DNA of 64,000 bases from JAHEJE01 sp965216335 (GCA_965216335.1 OZ244154.1:124001-188000), one strand, 5' to 3'; shown: positions 19,153 through 27,987, counted from the first letter of the stretch. Notes: a model not told the origin generated them from the sequence alone. A program made the numbers and translations.

Positions 19153-20400
19153 ATGAGCGATGCCGCTGTACTGACCGGGCAAGCCTACGACATCGAGGCC
19201 ATCCGGGCCGACTTCCCGATCCTGTCGCGCGAGGTTTATGGCAAACCGTTGACCTATCTTGACAACGGCGCCTCGGCGCAGAAGCCGCAGGTGGTGCTGG
19301 ATGCGGTCCATAAGGCGTATTCCGAAGAATATGCCAACGTCCATCGTGGCTTGCATTACCTCTCCAACACCGCCACCGACAACTTCGAAGCCGCGCGCGA
19401 GACCGTGCGCAGGTTCCTCAATGCGCCGTCGACGGACAACATCATCTTCACCCGCAATGCAACGGATGCCATCAACCTGGTCGCCTCGTCCTTCGGCGGC
19501 ATGGTGATTGGCGAGGGCGATGAGATCGTGTTGTCGATCATGGAGCACCACTCCAACATCGTGCCGTGGCACTTCCACCGCGAGCGGCGCGGCGCGGCGA
19601 TCAAGTGGGCGCCGGTCGACGATGGCGGGAATTTCCTCATCGACGCATTCGAAAAACTGCTGTCGCCGCGCACCAAAATGGTGGCGATCACCCATATCTC
19701 CAATGCGCTCGGCACCATCGTGCCCATCAGGCAGGTTATCGACATGGCGCACGCCCGCGGTATTCCGGTGCTGATCGATGGAAGCCAGGGCGCGGTGCAT
19801 TCACCCGTCGATGTTCAGGCGCTCGATGCCGACTTCTACGTCTTTACCGGCCACAAGACTTATGGGCCATCCGGTATCGGGGTGCTCTATGGCAAGATGG
19901 AGCACCTCGCCGCCATGCCGCCTTATCAGGGCGGCGGAGAGATGATCCTGGACGTGTTTGAGGACAATGTAACCTATGCCGCGCCGCCGCACCGCTTTGA
20001 AGCCGGAACACCGGCCATCGTCCAGGCGGTCGGGCTGGGGGCGGCGCTTGAGTACATGATGCAGGTCGGTCGTGAAAACATCGCCGCACACGAACAGCAG
20101 CTGCTGGCCTACGCCAACGAACGCCTGGCCGGCGTCAATGCCTTGAAGATCATCGGACAGGCTGAGGACAAGGCAGCCATCATCTCCTTTGAGATGGAAG
20201 GCGCCCATGCCCACGATATCTCGACGGTCATCGACCGCCACGGCGTTGCTGTGCGCGCCGGCACACACTGCGCCCAGCCGCTCCTTAACCGTTTTGGCGT
20301 AACGTCGACATGCCGCGCCTCATTTGGCATGTATAATACCTTTGATGATGTCGACCGGCTGGCTGAAGCCCTTGAAAAAGCCCGGCAAATGTTCATGTAG
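19153..20400 (+). CDS. sufS: Cysteine desulfurase SufS
   Basis: Class II PLP-dependent desulfurase supplying sulfur to SufBCD. 415 residues: YLDNGASAQKPQVVLDAV, NIIFTRNATDAINLVA, the PLP lysine in FTGHKTYGPSGIGVLYGK, and the active cysteine in RAGTHCAQPLLNRFGV with the class II spacing. The ATG at 19153 is chosen because of the GGGAGG about ten bases upstream; an ATG at 19099, overlapping the methyltransferase stop, is possible. No sufE or sufU is seen in the window. Confidence 0.97.
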   Translation: MSDAAVLTGQAYDIEAIRADFPILSREVYGKPLTYLDNGASAQKPQVVLDAVHKAYSEEYANVHRGLHYLSNTATDNFEAARETVRRFLNAPSTDNIIFTRNATDAINLVASSFGGMVIGEGDEIVLSIMEHHSNIVPWHFHRERRGAAIKWAPVDDGGNFLIDAFEKLLSPRTKMVAITHISNALGTIVPIRQVIDMAHARGIPVLIDGSQGAVHSPVDVQALDADFYVFTGHKTYGPSGIGVLYGKMEHLAAMPPYQGGGEMILDVFEDNVTYAAPPHRFEAGTPAIVQAVGLGAALEYMMQVGRENIAAHEQQLLAYANERLAGVNALKIIGQAEDKAAIISFEMEGAHAHDISTVIDRHGVAVRAGTHCAQPLLNRFGVTSTCRASFGMYNTFDDVDRLAEALEKARQMFM

Positions 20401-20408
20401 GGGATGAA

Positions 20409-20831
20409 ATGGACGAAAACCGCAAAACAGACGAGCAATCCTGCGCGCCGGCCCCCGTTCCTGGCCCCAGTGAACATGAGGCACCGGAGGTTGAAGCGCT
20501 GGAAAGCGCCATTCCACAGGATGAGCTGGCACGCCTGACCGATGACATGATCGCTGCCGTCAAGACCGTCTACGATCCCGAGATTCCGGTCGACATCTAT
20601 GAACTCGGGCTGATCTACAGGATCGATGTCGACGACGACCGCAACGTGACCGTCGATATGACTCTCACCGCCCCCGGCTGTCCGGTGGCCGGCGAGATGC
20701 CGATCTGGGTCGAGGGCGCGATTTCCATGGTCGAGGGCGTGCAGAGCGTCAAGGCCAATCTGGTGTTCGACCCACCCTGGGACCCCAGCCGCATGTCGGA
20801 CGAGGCCCGGGTTGCCCTCAACATGTGGTAG
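20409..20831 (+). CDS. sufT: SUF system protein SufT (DUF59/MIP18 family)
   Basis: Fe-S maturation factor of 140 residues. After an acidic, disordered N-terminal extension of about 45 residues, the DUF59 core reads TVYDPEIPVDIYELGLIYRI and MTLTAPGCPVAGEMP, including the conserved cysteine, and ends VNLVFDPPWDPS-like. It starts eight bases after sufS. Relatives help load clusters onto client proteins such as aconitase. Confidence 0.94.
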   Translation: MDENRKTDEQSCAPAPVPGPSEHEAPEVEALESAIPQDELARLTDDMIAAVKTVYDPEIPVDIYELGLIYRIDVDDDRNVTVDMTLTAPGCPVAGEMPIWVEGAISMVEGVQSVKANLVFDPPWDPSRMSDEARVALNMW

Positions 20832-20876
20832 AACTGAAAAGGCGTCGCTCAAGCGATTCAAAGGATTCGACAAACC

Positions 20877-21266
20877 ATGACCGCCGTTAGACCAAAACCC
20901 CAGGTAATGTCGCTCACCGATGCCGCTGCCGCGCGCATCCGCGAGATCATGGCATCCAGGGATGAACCCGTCGCGGGCCTGCGGATCGGGGTCAAGAACG
21001 GCGGCTGTGCCGGCATGGAATACACCATGGATTGGGCCAGCGAGGCCGAGAAGTTCGACGAGGTCGTCGAAGACAAGGGCGTCAAGGTTCTGATCGACGC
21101 CAAGGCGGTGCTGTTTCTGCTCGGCACCCAGATGGACTACGAAACCTCGACGCTCAAGAGTGGTTTTGTGTTCAAGAATCCGAACCAGACTTCGGCTTGC
21201 GGATGCGGTGAATCGGTCGAGTTGACCCCTGCCGATCCGGATGCCTTGAAGCGGTTCATGAACTGA
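20877..21266 (+). CDS. sufA: A-type Fe-S carrier SufA/IscA
   Basis: 129-residue A-type carrier that passes clusters from the scaffold to apoproteins. The three conserved cysteines are present: Cys in NGGCAGMEYTMDW and the pair in SACGCGESVEL. It is the last gene of the SUF operon, 45 bases after sufT. About 170 bases without a gene follow before the flippase. Confidence 0.96.
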   Translation: MTAVRPKPQVMSLTDAAAARIREIMASRDEPVAGLRIGVKNGGCAGMEYTMDWASEAEKFDEVVEDKGVKVLIDAKAVLFLLGTQMDYETSTLKSGFVFKNPNQTSACGCGESVELTPADPDALKRFMN

Positions 21267-21433
21267 CGTAAGGCCATGGTATGGTTACCGTTTTGTGCGC
21301 CGCGTTTTAGCAATTCTTCATGACTCTTTAGTACCCTGACCGATGATTTTCCGGTCGTTTGTGAGGTGCCGTAACTGCGGTGCCCGTCACTGTGCGACCC
21401 GAAAGAACCGACAACTGTGGCGGCGGAAACGGG

Positions 21434-22771
21434 ATGCCTGGAACCAAGATTGACGAGTTGATGAGGCGGCTGCTGTCCGGCGGACTGTCGGCGCTCATCA
21501 TCAAGGTCGCCAGTGCCGGGCTGTCCTATGTCATGCTGGTTGTCCTCGCCCGGCTCATGCCGGCTCCCGAATACGGCCGCTTTGCCTTCGGCTTCAGCCT
21601 GGCCATCACGATTTCCCTGTTATTGTCGTTCGGGCTGCCGGTTGCCGTGCTGCGGTTCTGGCCGGAGTACCGGGTCAAGGGCGACATGGAGATGGCCCGA
21701 AGTTTCGTTGCCCGCGCCTTTTCATTCGTCTTCGTCGGCGCAGCGCTTGCCGCTGTCGTGTTCGTCGCGGCCAGCCTTGCCGTCACCGGCGCCAGCGAGG
21801 GCTACGGCATGTCCTATCTCGCCGCTATCGCCGTCCTGATGGTGCTGATGGCGGTGTCGGAGTTCGTTGCCTCTGCCTTGCGCGCCGATGGTTCAATCAT
21901 CCTGGCTCTGGGGCCGCGCGATGTGCTGTGGCGCATCGTGCTGATCGGCGTGTGCATTGCCGTGGCCCGGCAGATGACCGGTTTCGGCGCCGAAACGGCC
22001 CTGCAACTCGCCGGGGTCTGTCTATTGATGGTCATTGTTCCACAACTCATTCATGCCGTGCGCCGCCTGCGCATCGCCCGGTCGGATTTGGCCGGCAGGA
22101 CGCAAACTGCCCAGTGGGCCCGCGCCGCCTGGCCGATGTGGGGGTCGGCCATCCTGTTCGGCCTTGTTCAGCAGTTCGATACCGTTTTGCTCGGCCTGTT
22201 CTTGAGCCCGGAACAGACCGGACCCTATTTCGCCGCCCTGCGCACTGCCAGTCTGATGAGCCTGTTGCTGATTGCCGGCAACATGGTTGCCGCGCCGTTG
22301 ATTTCGCAATTCTACCACGACGACGACGATGCCGGGCTGCATCGCATGTGCAGACTGCTGATCGTCGGTATCGCCCTGCCGACGCTTGCCGGCTTTACCC
22401 TGCTGGTGATGCTGGGTCCGTGGCTGTTGTCGCTGTTCGACGAAACATTCACCAGCGCCTATCCGATGCTGGTCGTACTGGGACTGGGCTTCACGTTGAC
22501 GGCGCTCGCCGGTCCGGTGGCCTACTTCCTGCAGATGGTCGGCCGCGAGAAAGAGTATCTCGCCATCGTCGTTCTGGTCTATGCCGGCGTCATCGCCACC
22601 CAGTGCATTGCCATTCCCGTTTACGGCCCCATGGGGGCCGCCGTGCCGAACGCAGCCGGCGCGGGCATCGCCGCCTTCTGGGCGGTCATCCTGCTGCGCA
22701 AGCGGGTCGGTTTCGACCCATCGATCATTGGGTTGGCCTGGCCGGCCCGCGGCAGAGGGGCAGCCGTATGA
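21434..22771 (+). CDS. Polysaccharide flippase (MATE/Wzx-like, oligosaccharide transport)
   Basis: An integral membrane protein of about 445 residues with a dozen or so hydrophobic helices, such as LSALIIKVASAGLSYVMLVV and TISLLLSFGLPVAVLRFW. It matches the PST/Wzx family that flips lipid-linked saccharides across the inner membrane. The ATG at 21434 is preferred over a GTG at 21380. Its stop overlaps the start of the following glycosyltransferase gene, so the pair probably makes and exports one surface glycan. Confidence 0.88.
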   Translation: MPGTKIDELMRRLLSGGLSALIIKVASAGLSYVMLVVLARLMPAPEYGRFAFGFSLAITISLLLSFGLPVAVLRFWPEYRVKGDMEMARSFVARAFSFVFVGAALAAVVFVAASLAVTGASEGYGMSYLAAIAVLMVLMAVSEFVASALRADGSIILALGPRDVLWRIVLIGVCIAVARQMTGFGAETALQLAGVCLLMVIVPQLIHAVRRLRIARSDLAGRTQTAQWARAAWPMWGSAILFGLVQQFDTVLLGLFLSPEQTGPYFAALRTASLMSLLLIAGNMVAAPLISQFYHDDDDAGLHRMCRLLIVGIALPTLAGFTLLVMLGPWLLSLFDETFTSAYPMLVVLGLGFTLTALAGPVAYFLQMVGREKEYLAIVVLVYAGVIATQCIAIPVYGPMGAAVPNAAGAGIAAFWAVILLRKRVGFDPSIIGLAWPARGRGAAV

Positions 22772-23646
22772 CACAAACTTCAAAGACCGGAGCCAGCGAT
22801 CCGGCCAAACGCATCGCCGTGATCATGCCGTGCTACAATCCCGGCAGTGAGATCTCATGGACGCTGGACAGCCTTCGCGACCAGTCCGTGCCGTTCAAGC
22901 TGTTCGTCACCGACGATGGCAGCAGGAACAAGCCCGATTACCGCACCCTGCTGCGCGGCTTCAATCACGAGTTGATCGAACTGCCGCAGAATGTCGGCGT
23001 GTGCACCGTGCGCAACCGGTCGATCCAGAACGCACTCGATCAGGGGTTCGAATACATAGCGATCATCGATTGTGGCGACTGGGCCCATCCCGCGCGCCTG
23101 GAAATGCAACAGGCGTATTTGGATTCCCGCCCAGACATCGCTGCCCTCGGCTCGGCTGTGGAAATCCTCGGGGACGACATGAGCTACGACCACGATTATT
23201 TCCCACCCGTCGAACCGGAGCCGATCCGCTCCTCGCTGTTCTACGGGCTTGCGTTCAAGCATCCCGCGATGATGTTCCGCGCCAGCCTGCTGCGCCGGAT
23301 CGGACTCTACAGCCCGAACTACGATGCGGCCGAGGACTATGATCTGGTGCGCCGCGCCGCGCGCGTTGCCGACCTCGCCAACCTGCCGCAAGTGCTCATG
23401 AAAAAGGTCGAGAGCGCAAACAGCGTGTCATCGACCAGGCGTACCAATCAACTTGTCTCGCGCCTGCGCATCCAGTGGCTCTACCGCGAACCGGCCAGGC
23501 CGCATTTCTGGCTTGGCATCATCAAGACCCTTGTCGTTCTGTGCATCCCCACGCCCTGGGTGGCGCGCCTTCGGCGGCTCGTCAACTCCAAGAGAGCACC
23601 GCGTATCGAACCTGCGGTGCTGGATGCCGGGCCACCGCCCATGTAG
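22768..23646 (+). CDS. Family 2 glycosyltransferase
   Basis: 292-residue GT-A-fold glycosyltransferase, probably cytoplasmic-face. RIAVIMPCYNPGSEISWTLD and FVTDDGSRN are the nucleotide-sugar binding strands. The usual DxD is represented by IAIIDCGDWAHPARL, so the motif is DCGD. AAEDYDLVRRAARVA carries the ED-type catalytic acid motif. A C-terminal hydrophobic stretch (HFWLGIIKTLVVLCIPTPW) may bind the membrane. It overlaps the flippase gene by four bases. Confidence 0.9.
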   Translation: MTQTSKTGASDPAKRIAVIMPCYNPGSEISWTLDSLRDQSVPFKLFVTDDGSRNKPDYRTLLRGFNHELIELPQNVGVCTVRNRSIQNALDQGFEYIAIIDCGDWAHPARLEMQQAYLDSRPDIAALGSAVEILGDDMSYDHDYFPPVEPEPIRSSLFYGLAFKHPAMMFRASLLRRIGLYSPNYDAAEDYDLVRRAARVADLANLPQVLMKKVESANSVSSTRRTNQLVSRLRIQWLYREPARPHFWLGIIKTLVVLCIPTPWVARLRRLVNSKRAPRIEPAVLDAGPPPM

Positions 23647-23652
23647 TCTGCG

Positions 23653-23688
23653 TCAAACCACCTCAAGACTTTTCGATCAGGCTCTCAG
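23653..23688 (+). repeat. R3 short extragenic repeat, copy 2
   Basis: TCAAACCACCTCAAGACTT onward to GGCTCTCAG, nearly identical to the copy at 7976-8010 and similar to 31402-31438. It lies between the glycosyltransferase stop and the TfoX-like start and almost reaches that gene's Shine-Dalgarno region. Confidence 0.75.
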
Positions 23689-23700
23689 GGAAGGGATGCC

Positions 23701-24069
23701 GTGGCAGCAAGCAAACAGTTCGTTTCGTTCGCGCAAGAGCAGATGGCCGGTTTGGGCCAGGTTCACGTCAAGCGCATGTTCGGTGGAGCAGGGCTGTTCC
23801 GCCACGGTCTCATGTTCGCGCTGGTTGCCGATGACGTGCTCTACTTCAAATCGGATGACCACTCGTCGCAGGCGTTCGATGCGGAGGGCCTTGCCCCGTT
23901 CACCTACTCGACCAGGCACGGCGACAAGGTGCTCACCTCTTACCGCCGCGCCCCCGAGCGCTCACTGGATGACCCCGAAGAGATGCTGCACTGGGCCGAA
24001 ATCGCCTTCGAAGCGGCTATGCGGGCGGATGTTGCCAAGCCCCCCTCAAAGCGCAAGTACAGCGGGTGA
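23701..24069 (+). CDS. TfoX N-terminal domain protein
   Basis: 122-residue single-domain protein. FAQEQMAGLGQVHVKRMFGG, AGLFRHGLMFALVADDVLYF and the YRRAPERSLDDPEEMLHWAE tail match the TfoX_N family, named after the competence regulator Sxy/TfoX; single-domain versions have no known role. The start is GTG at 23701 with AGGGAAGGG just upstream; an ATG at 23697 is out of frame. Confidence 0.9.
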   Translation: MAASKQFVSFAQEQMAGLGQVHVKRMFGGAGLFRHGLMFALVADDVLYFKSDDHSSQAFDAEGLAPFTYSTRHGDKVLTSYRRAPERSLDDPEEMLHWAEIAFEAAMRADVAKPPSKRKYSG

Positions 24070-24250
24070 AGTGACCGAACCGCAGTGGGCTACGGTAATT
24101 TTATTTCGTAATATCAATTAGTTATATGTTGAGTGCCGATTTGCGCGCGTAAGGTGTCAAATGTCACATATCGTGCCGGGAGCGAGGTGTTAACGTGTTC
24201 GCAAGCAATGTCTGAGAAGATATCCGCTTAATTGTGCAGGAAGGACACAG

Positions 24251-24292
24251 ATGACTAAACCCCTAATCTGTGCCGCTTCTCGCCGCGTCTGA
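24251..24292 (+). CDS. Candidate 13-codon leader ORF
   Basis: MTKPLICAASRRV, with an AGGAAGGA Shine-Dalgarno sequence five bases before the ATG. It ends in a small hairpin (CCGCGT/ACGCGG, around 24283-24299) and is followed about 60 bases later by the TTG-started exported protein in another frame. It could be a translational leader or a remnant of an older start. Too short to judge by codon use. Confidence 0.3.
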   Translation: MTKPLICAASRRV

Positions 24293-24353
24293 CACGCGGC
24301 AAACAACAAAAGCCTCTGTCGGACGCGCCGGAACGCGGCGAACGGAGGTCGTT

Positions 24354-24680
24354 TTGACAAAATCAGCTAAGACATTATCCGCCGCCCTGGCCTTGGGTGC
24401 CGCTGTTGCGCTTACGTCAGTGCAGGCTCCGAGCGTATCAGCCCAGGCATCCCGTCTGTGCACCCAGCGCACCGACATGGTCGCGGCCCTGAAGAAGAAG
24501 TACCAGGAACAGCGCCGCGGTCTCGGCGTTGCCGCAAACTATGGCGTAATGGAGTTCTTCGTGTCGCCAAAAGGCACCTGGACCGTCGTCATGAGCACCC
24601 CCAACGGCATGAGCTGCATCCTCGCCGCTGGCCGCGACTGGGAAGAACTGGCCATCAAGCCCGCCGGCACTAATATCTAG
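24354..24680 (+). CDS. Small exported protein of unknown function
   Basis: 108 residues, not recognised. A clear signal peptide (TKSAKTLSAALALGAAVALT to PSVSA) precedes a mature part of about 78 residues with two cysteines (SRLCTQRTDM and NGMSCILAAGRDWEEL) that could form a disulfide. The start is taken as TTG at 24354, which has CGGAGG five bases upstream; the frame is open back to a GTG at 24270, but that would bury the signal peptide. The preceding 280 bases hold no other gene except a 13-codon mini-ORF. Confidence 0.75.
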   Translation: MTKSAKTLSAALALGAAVALTSVQAPSVSAQASRLCTQRTDMVAALKKKYQEQRRGLGVAANYGVMEFFVSPKGTWTVVMSTPNGMSCILAAGRDWEELAIKPAGTNI

Positions 24681-24942
24681 AGCCTTTTTTGACAACACCG
24701 AGCCATTTGACCGGCTTTTCGTGCTCGCTGGACAGCGTTAGGCGGCACTTGTGGTCAACCAGACCACGGCGTGCCGCCTGCCTTGCCAGCAACCGCGAAA
24801 AGCCGACCGTCGGTGGGACAAATTCGCCCATCCGGTGCGCCATGCCGCTTGCCCGATACACCGCATCGCGCCCGCGCACCGCGCCTGCCGTATGAACGAA
24901 TTTGGCTCCATCAAGTGATCCCATATGATCGGAAAGTGCTCT
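24679..24942. repeat. R1 composite palindromic repeat, copy 2 (rearranged)
   Basis: The left terminal repeat (24679-24710) matches copy 1 with a few substitutions. Next comes module Y (24711-24805), then module X in inverted orientation (24814-24905), the reverse of the X-Y order in copy 1. The right end is different: on the minus strand it reads AGAGCACTTTCCGATCATA. The repeat starts only one base before the stop codon of the exported protein ends and directly abuts the IS5-family element. Confidence 0.8.
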
Positions 24943-24944
24943 AG

Positions 24945-25778
24945 GGCTTGTGGGGATTCATCTTGAGTTTATGACGGCAGCACAGGCATAGATCATCGAT
25001 GTGTAGTGTGTGTCCGTTTTTTCAGACCTCATAGCGATGCCCTTGAATTCCTTGAGTTTGCAGAAGAAGTTTTCGATCAGGTGGCGCCACTTGTAGATTT
25101 CCAGATCGATCTGCAATGGGTGCTTTCGCTGCGGCCGTTGCGAGATGCAGATCACCGCTCCGCGCTCATCCAGCTCTTCAATGATCCAATTGCTGTCGAA
25201 GGCCTTGTCTGCCAACACAGCATCAAAGTTAAGGCCGTGAATGAGCGGTGCAACACCGATGGTATCATATCGGTTTCCTGGCAGCAGACCGAAGCGCACG
25301 AGATTACCCAAAGCATCTGTCAAGGCGAGGATCTTTGTCGTCCAGCCACCTTTCGATTTGCCTATCGCCTGGCTTTGAGTCCCCCTTTAGCGCCATGTCC
25401 ATGACGATGAACCGGGACTATCGTTGCATCGATCATGACATATTCCATGTCGGGGTCGTCTGAGACCGCCTCGAATATGCGTTCAAAGACGCCGGCTGCA
25501 GACCAGTCGCGAAACCGGCGAAATACCGTACTCCAGTTACCAAAGGCTTCTGGCAAGTCACGCCACGGGCTGCTTGTACGCGCCTTCCACAGCACCGCTT
25601 CGAGAAAAAGACGGTTGTTGGTCCCGCTGCGCCCAGGGTCAGACTTCTTGCCCAAGCAGTGCGGCTCGATCTTGGCCCATTGAGTGTCAGTCAATACTGT
25701 CCGGATCATCAAAACCTCCTCAAAAGGAAGTCTGAATCACAAATCAACTGATTTGGGAATCCTGATTCCCCACAGACC
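24945..25778 (-). mobile_element. IS5-family (IS427-like) insertion sequence, complete
   Basis: About 834 bp. The terminal inverted repeats read GGCTTGTGGGGATTCA (left) and GGTCTGTGGGGAATCA (right, minus strand), 13 of 16 identical. The flanks carry CTAG on both sides (24941-24944 and 25779-25782), a target duplication of CTAG or TA as seen in this family. It encodes one two-frame transposase on the minus strand. Ends, duplication and both frames look intact, suggesting a fairly recent insertion. Confidence 0.9.
24958..25712 (-). CDS. IS5-family transposase, two frames joined by -1 frameshift
   Basis: Frame 1 (25712 to 25362) begins LTDTQWAKIEPHCLGKKSD and holds the first catalytic Asp in YVMIDATIVPVH. 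Frame 2 (to 24958) holds the second Asp in VLADKAFDSNW and the C-terminal part NFFCKLKEFKGIAM. The frames meet at a CTAAAGGGGGA slippery run near 25381-25390; a -1 shift yields KGGTQSQAIGKSKGGW, which fits the conserved family sequence. So the gene is probably functional by programmed frameshifting, not broken. It is flanked by the IS inverted repeats. Confidence 0.85.
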
Positions 25779-25868
25779 CTAGGCAAGGCCCACGGGCTGT
25801 AGAGGACACCCGTTGCACTCTCCTCGAGGTACACCCGTCTGCAAAACGAAAGCCAGTGCCGCCGGCAC

Positions 25869-27314
25869 TTAGGCGCGTTCGACGGGGCGGGCTAGGAAGG
25901 CGGGCATGTTGGATGAGGTGAAACCGAGCGGTTCTTTTTCCTTGCCCGATCCCCGCTGTTTTGCAGCGCCATCCTTGGACGGTTTCTGCTTCGGCGCAGC
26001 ATCCTTGGAGGTTTGCCTTGCCGCCGCCTTCTTGGCTGGCTTGGCGGCCTTTTCCTTCGGCGCAGCCTCGGCTGCGGCCGGCTTCCTCGCGGAAGATTTG
26101 CGCGCTGGAGCCGATCTTGAACGGCTGCCACCGCGCCCGCGTCCACGCCTGCCCTTGGCGCTCAGCGCCTCGGCGATCTCTTCCTCGCTGGGGGCTTCGC
26201 CGGCCCATTCGATCTGCTTGTCGATCAGTTCTTCGATGGCCTTCAGGGCCCGCATCTCGTCATAGGTCACCATGGTCAGGGCATGGCCCTCGCGGCCCGC
26301 CCGCCCGGTGCGTCCGATGCGGTGGACATAATCCTCGGCGTGCACCGGAACATCGAAGTTGAACACATGGCTGACCGCCGGAATGTCAAGCCCGCGCGCC
26401 GCCACGTCCGAGGCGATCAGATAGGTCAGTTCGCCGGCCCGGAAGGCATCGAGCGTCTTGAGGCGGGAGAATTGGTCCATGTCGCCGTGCAGCGCCCCGG
26501 CATTGAACCCGTGCTTGAGCATCGACTTCTCCAGCACCCCGACGGTGGTCTTGCGGTTGGCGAAGATGATTGCGTTGGTCACCTCACCCTGCTCGCGCAC
26601 CAGATCGCGCAGCTTGGAGCGCTTGCCGCGGGCATCGTCCGGGCTCAGCACGACGCGCTGCTCGATCGACGCCGCCGTCGACGAACGCCTGGAGGATTCC
26701 ACCTGAACCGGGTTGTGCAGGAACTGGTTGGTGATGCGCTGGATTTCCGGTGGCATAGTGGCGGAAAAGAACATCGTCTGCCGGGTGATCGGCAACAGCT
26801 TGCAGATCCGCTCGATGTCGGGAATGAAGCCCATGTCGAGCATCCGGTCGGCCTCGTCGACCACCAGAATGTCGATGCCGTGCAGCATCAGCTTGCCGCG
26901 CTCGACATGGTCGAGTAGCCGGCCTGGCGTGGCGATTACGATGTCGGCGCCCCGGTCGATCTTGGCGTTCTGTTCGGCAAACGACACGCCGCCGATCAGG
27001 AGCGCGATGGTCAACTTGTGCTCCTTACCGAGCATTTCGAAGGCTTCGTGCACCTGGGCCGCCAGTTCGCGGGTCGGCTCGAGGATCAGCGAACGCGGCA
27101 TGCGCGCCCGCGCCCGGCCCTTTTCGAACAGCGTCAGCATCGGCAGCGCGAACGCCGCCGTCTTGCCGGAACCTGTCTGGGCCAGGCCGAGCACGTCTTT
27201 GCGCTCGAGCGCCGGCGGAATGGCGCCGGACTGGATATCTGTGGGGGTTTCAAAGCCGGCAGCTTTCACTGCGCTCAGCACTTTCGGGCTCAGCCCGAGA
27301 TCATCAAATGTCAT
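25869..27314 (-). CDS. DEAD-box ATP-dependent RNA helicase (RhlE-like)
   Basis: 481 residues. Conserved motifs run in order: Q motif (FETPTDIQSGAIP), motif I AQTGSGKTAAFALP, PTRELAAQ, motif II VDEADRML, SAT in FFSATMP, IIFANRKTTV, and HRIGRTGRAGREG. It unwinds structured RNA, probably in ribosome assembly or decay. The C-terminal 100 residues are a Lys/Ala/Arg/Ser-rich disordered tail (RRGRGRGGSRSRSAPARK onward) for RNA binding. The ATG at 27314 (MTFDDLGLSPKVL) is the standard start; the frame is open further upstream. Confidence 0.95.
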   Translation of the reverse strand: MTFDDLGLSPKVLSAVKAAGFETPTDIQSGAIPPALERKDVLGLAQTGSGKTAAFALPMLTLFEKGRARARMPRSLILEPTRELAAQVHEAFEMLGKEHKLTIALLIGGVSFAEQNAKIDRGADIVIATPGRLLDHVERGKLMLHGIDILVVDEADRMLDMGFIPDIERICKLLPITRQTMFFSATMPPEIQRITNQFLHNPVQVESSRRSSTAASIEQRVVLSPDDARGKRSKLRDLVREQGEVTNAIIFANRKTTVGVLEKSMLKHGFNAGALHGDMDQFSRLKTLDAFRAGELTYLIASDVAARGLDIPAVSHVFNFDVPVHAEDYVHRIGRTGRAGREGHALTMVTYDEMRALKAIEELIDKQIEWAGEAPSEEEIAEALSAKGRRGRGRGGSRSRSAPARKSSARKPAAAEAAPKEKAAKPAKKAAARQTSKDAAPKQKPSKDGAAKQRGSGKEKEPLGFTSSNMPAFLARPVERA

Positions 27315-27495
27315 GTAGATAGGTGTACCGTCATGGGGCGGCCACTCTTTGGGCCGTATCGGGCCGGGCGACTCATAGTCCTCCACCGGCGTTAACAATG
27401 GCCGGAACATAGTGTCTCTGGCCACAGAGTCAATGCGGCAGTCGGCGATAAATGGACCCAGGGTTAAGACAAACCGGCTAGTCAGATAGACTGGG

Positions 27496-27966
27496 TCAAG
27501 TGTCCCCACCGGCAAGGCAGAGAGTGGATAGGACAGAATTGAAGATCTTGCCGTGCCGCCAGCGTCCGGTCGCGATGGCATTGCGAAGGCTGTTCAGCTC
27601 GGCCCTGGTGAGCGTCAGTTTCTCCAGCCGGGTTTGAACTATGTGCTGGATACTTTGAAACCCGGCCCAGTTGAGCAGCCAAAGTGCCACCCCGAACAGT
27701 AACGCCCAATCGACGAACAGTGCGATATAGGCCGAAGACACCGGGATGAGCGGATCGATCCTGTCGGCCCCCAGCCAGATCAGGAAGTCCATGAGCTGAA
27801 AACTGAGAAATGCGCTCAGCGCCGCGGACCCCAGGAAGATGCAAATCGAAAGGCCGGCACTCAGATTCCGGCAGCGGTCGGCATCATCCAGCAGCACGAG
27901 TGCCTCGCGCAGCTTTCCGTTGCCGTTTGGCAATTGCTCCAGCACCTGACGGATCATGTTCGTCAC
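27496..27966 (-). CDS. Putative membrane protein of unknown function
   Basis: 156 residues, not recognised. Two hydrophobic segments are visible (SICIFLGSAALSAFLSF and AYIALFVDWALLFGVALWLL) between charged ends, so it is probably an inner-membrane protein with both ends on one side. It starts 21 bases after the L,D-transpeptidase stop on the same strand, so the two may be co-transcribed. About 180 bases with no gene separate it from the helicase start. Confidence 0.65.
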   Translation of the reverse strand: MTNMIRQVLEQLPNGNGKLREALVLLDDADRCRNLSAGLSICIFLGSAALSAFLSFQLMDFLIWLGADRIDPLIPVSSAYIALFVDWALLFGVALWLLNWAGFQSIQHIVQTRLEKLTLTRAELNSLRNAIATGRWRHGKIFNSVLSTLCLAGGDT

Positions 27967-27987
27967 CTCGCTGAAATCCTGCGGCGG

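Noticed and set aside
25362..25712. IS transposase as a pseudogene with a frameshift
   Set aside because: The two frames meet at a slippery AAAGGGGG run, and the -1 product restores the conserved family sequence, so programmed frameshifting is the better explanation.
25744..26208. Minus-strand frame between the IS and the helicase
   Set aside because: It overlaps the 3' end of the helicase gene in another frame and consists of low-complexity shadow sequence.
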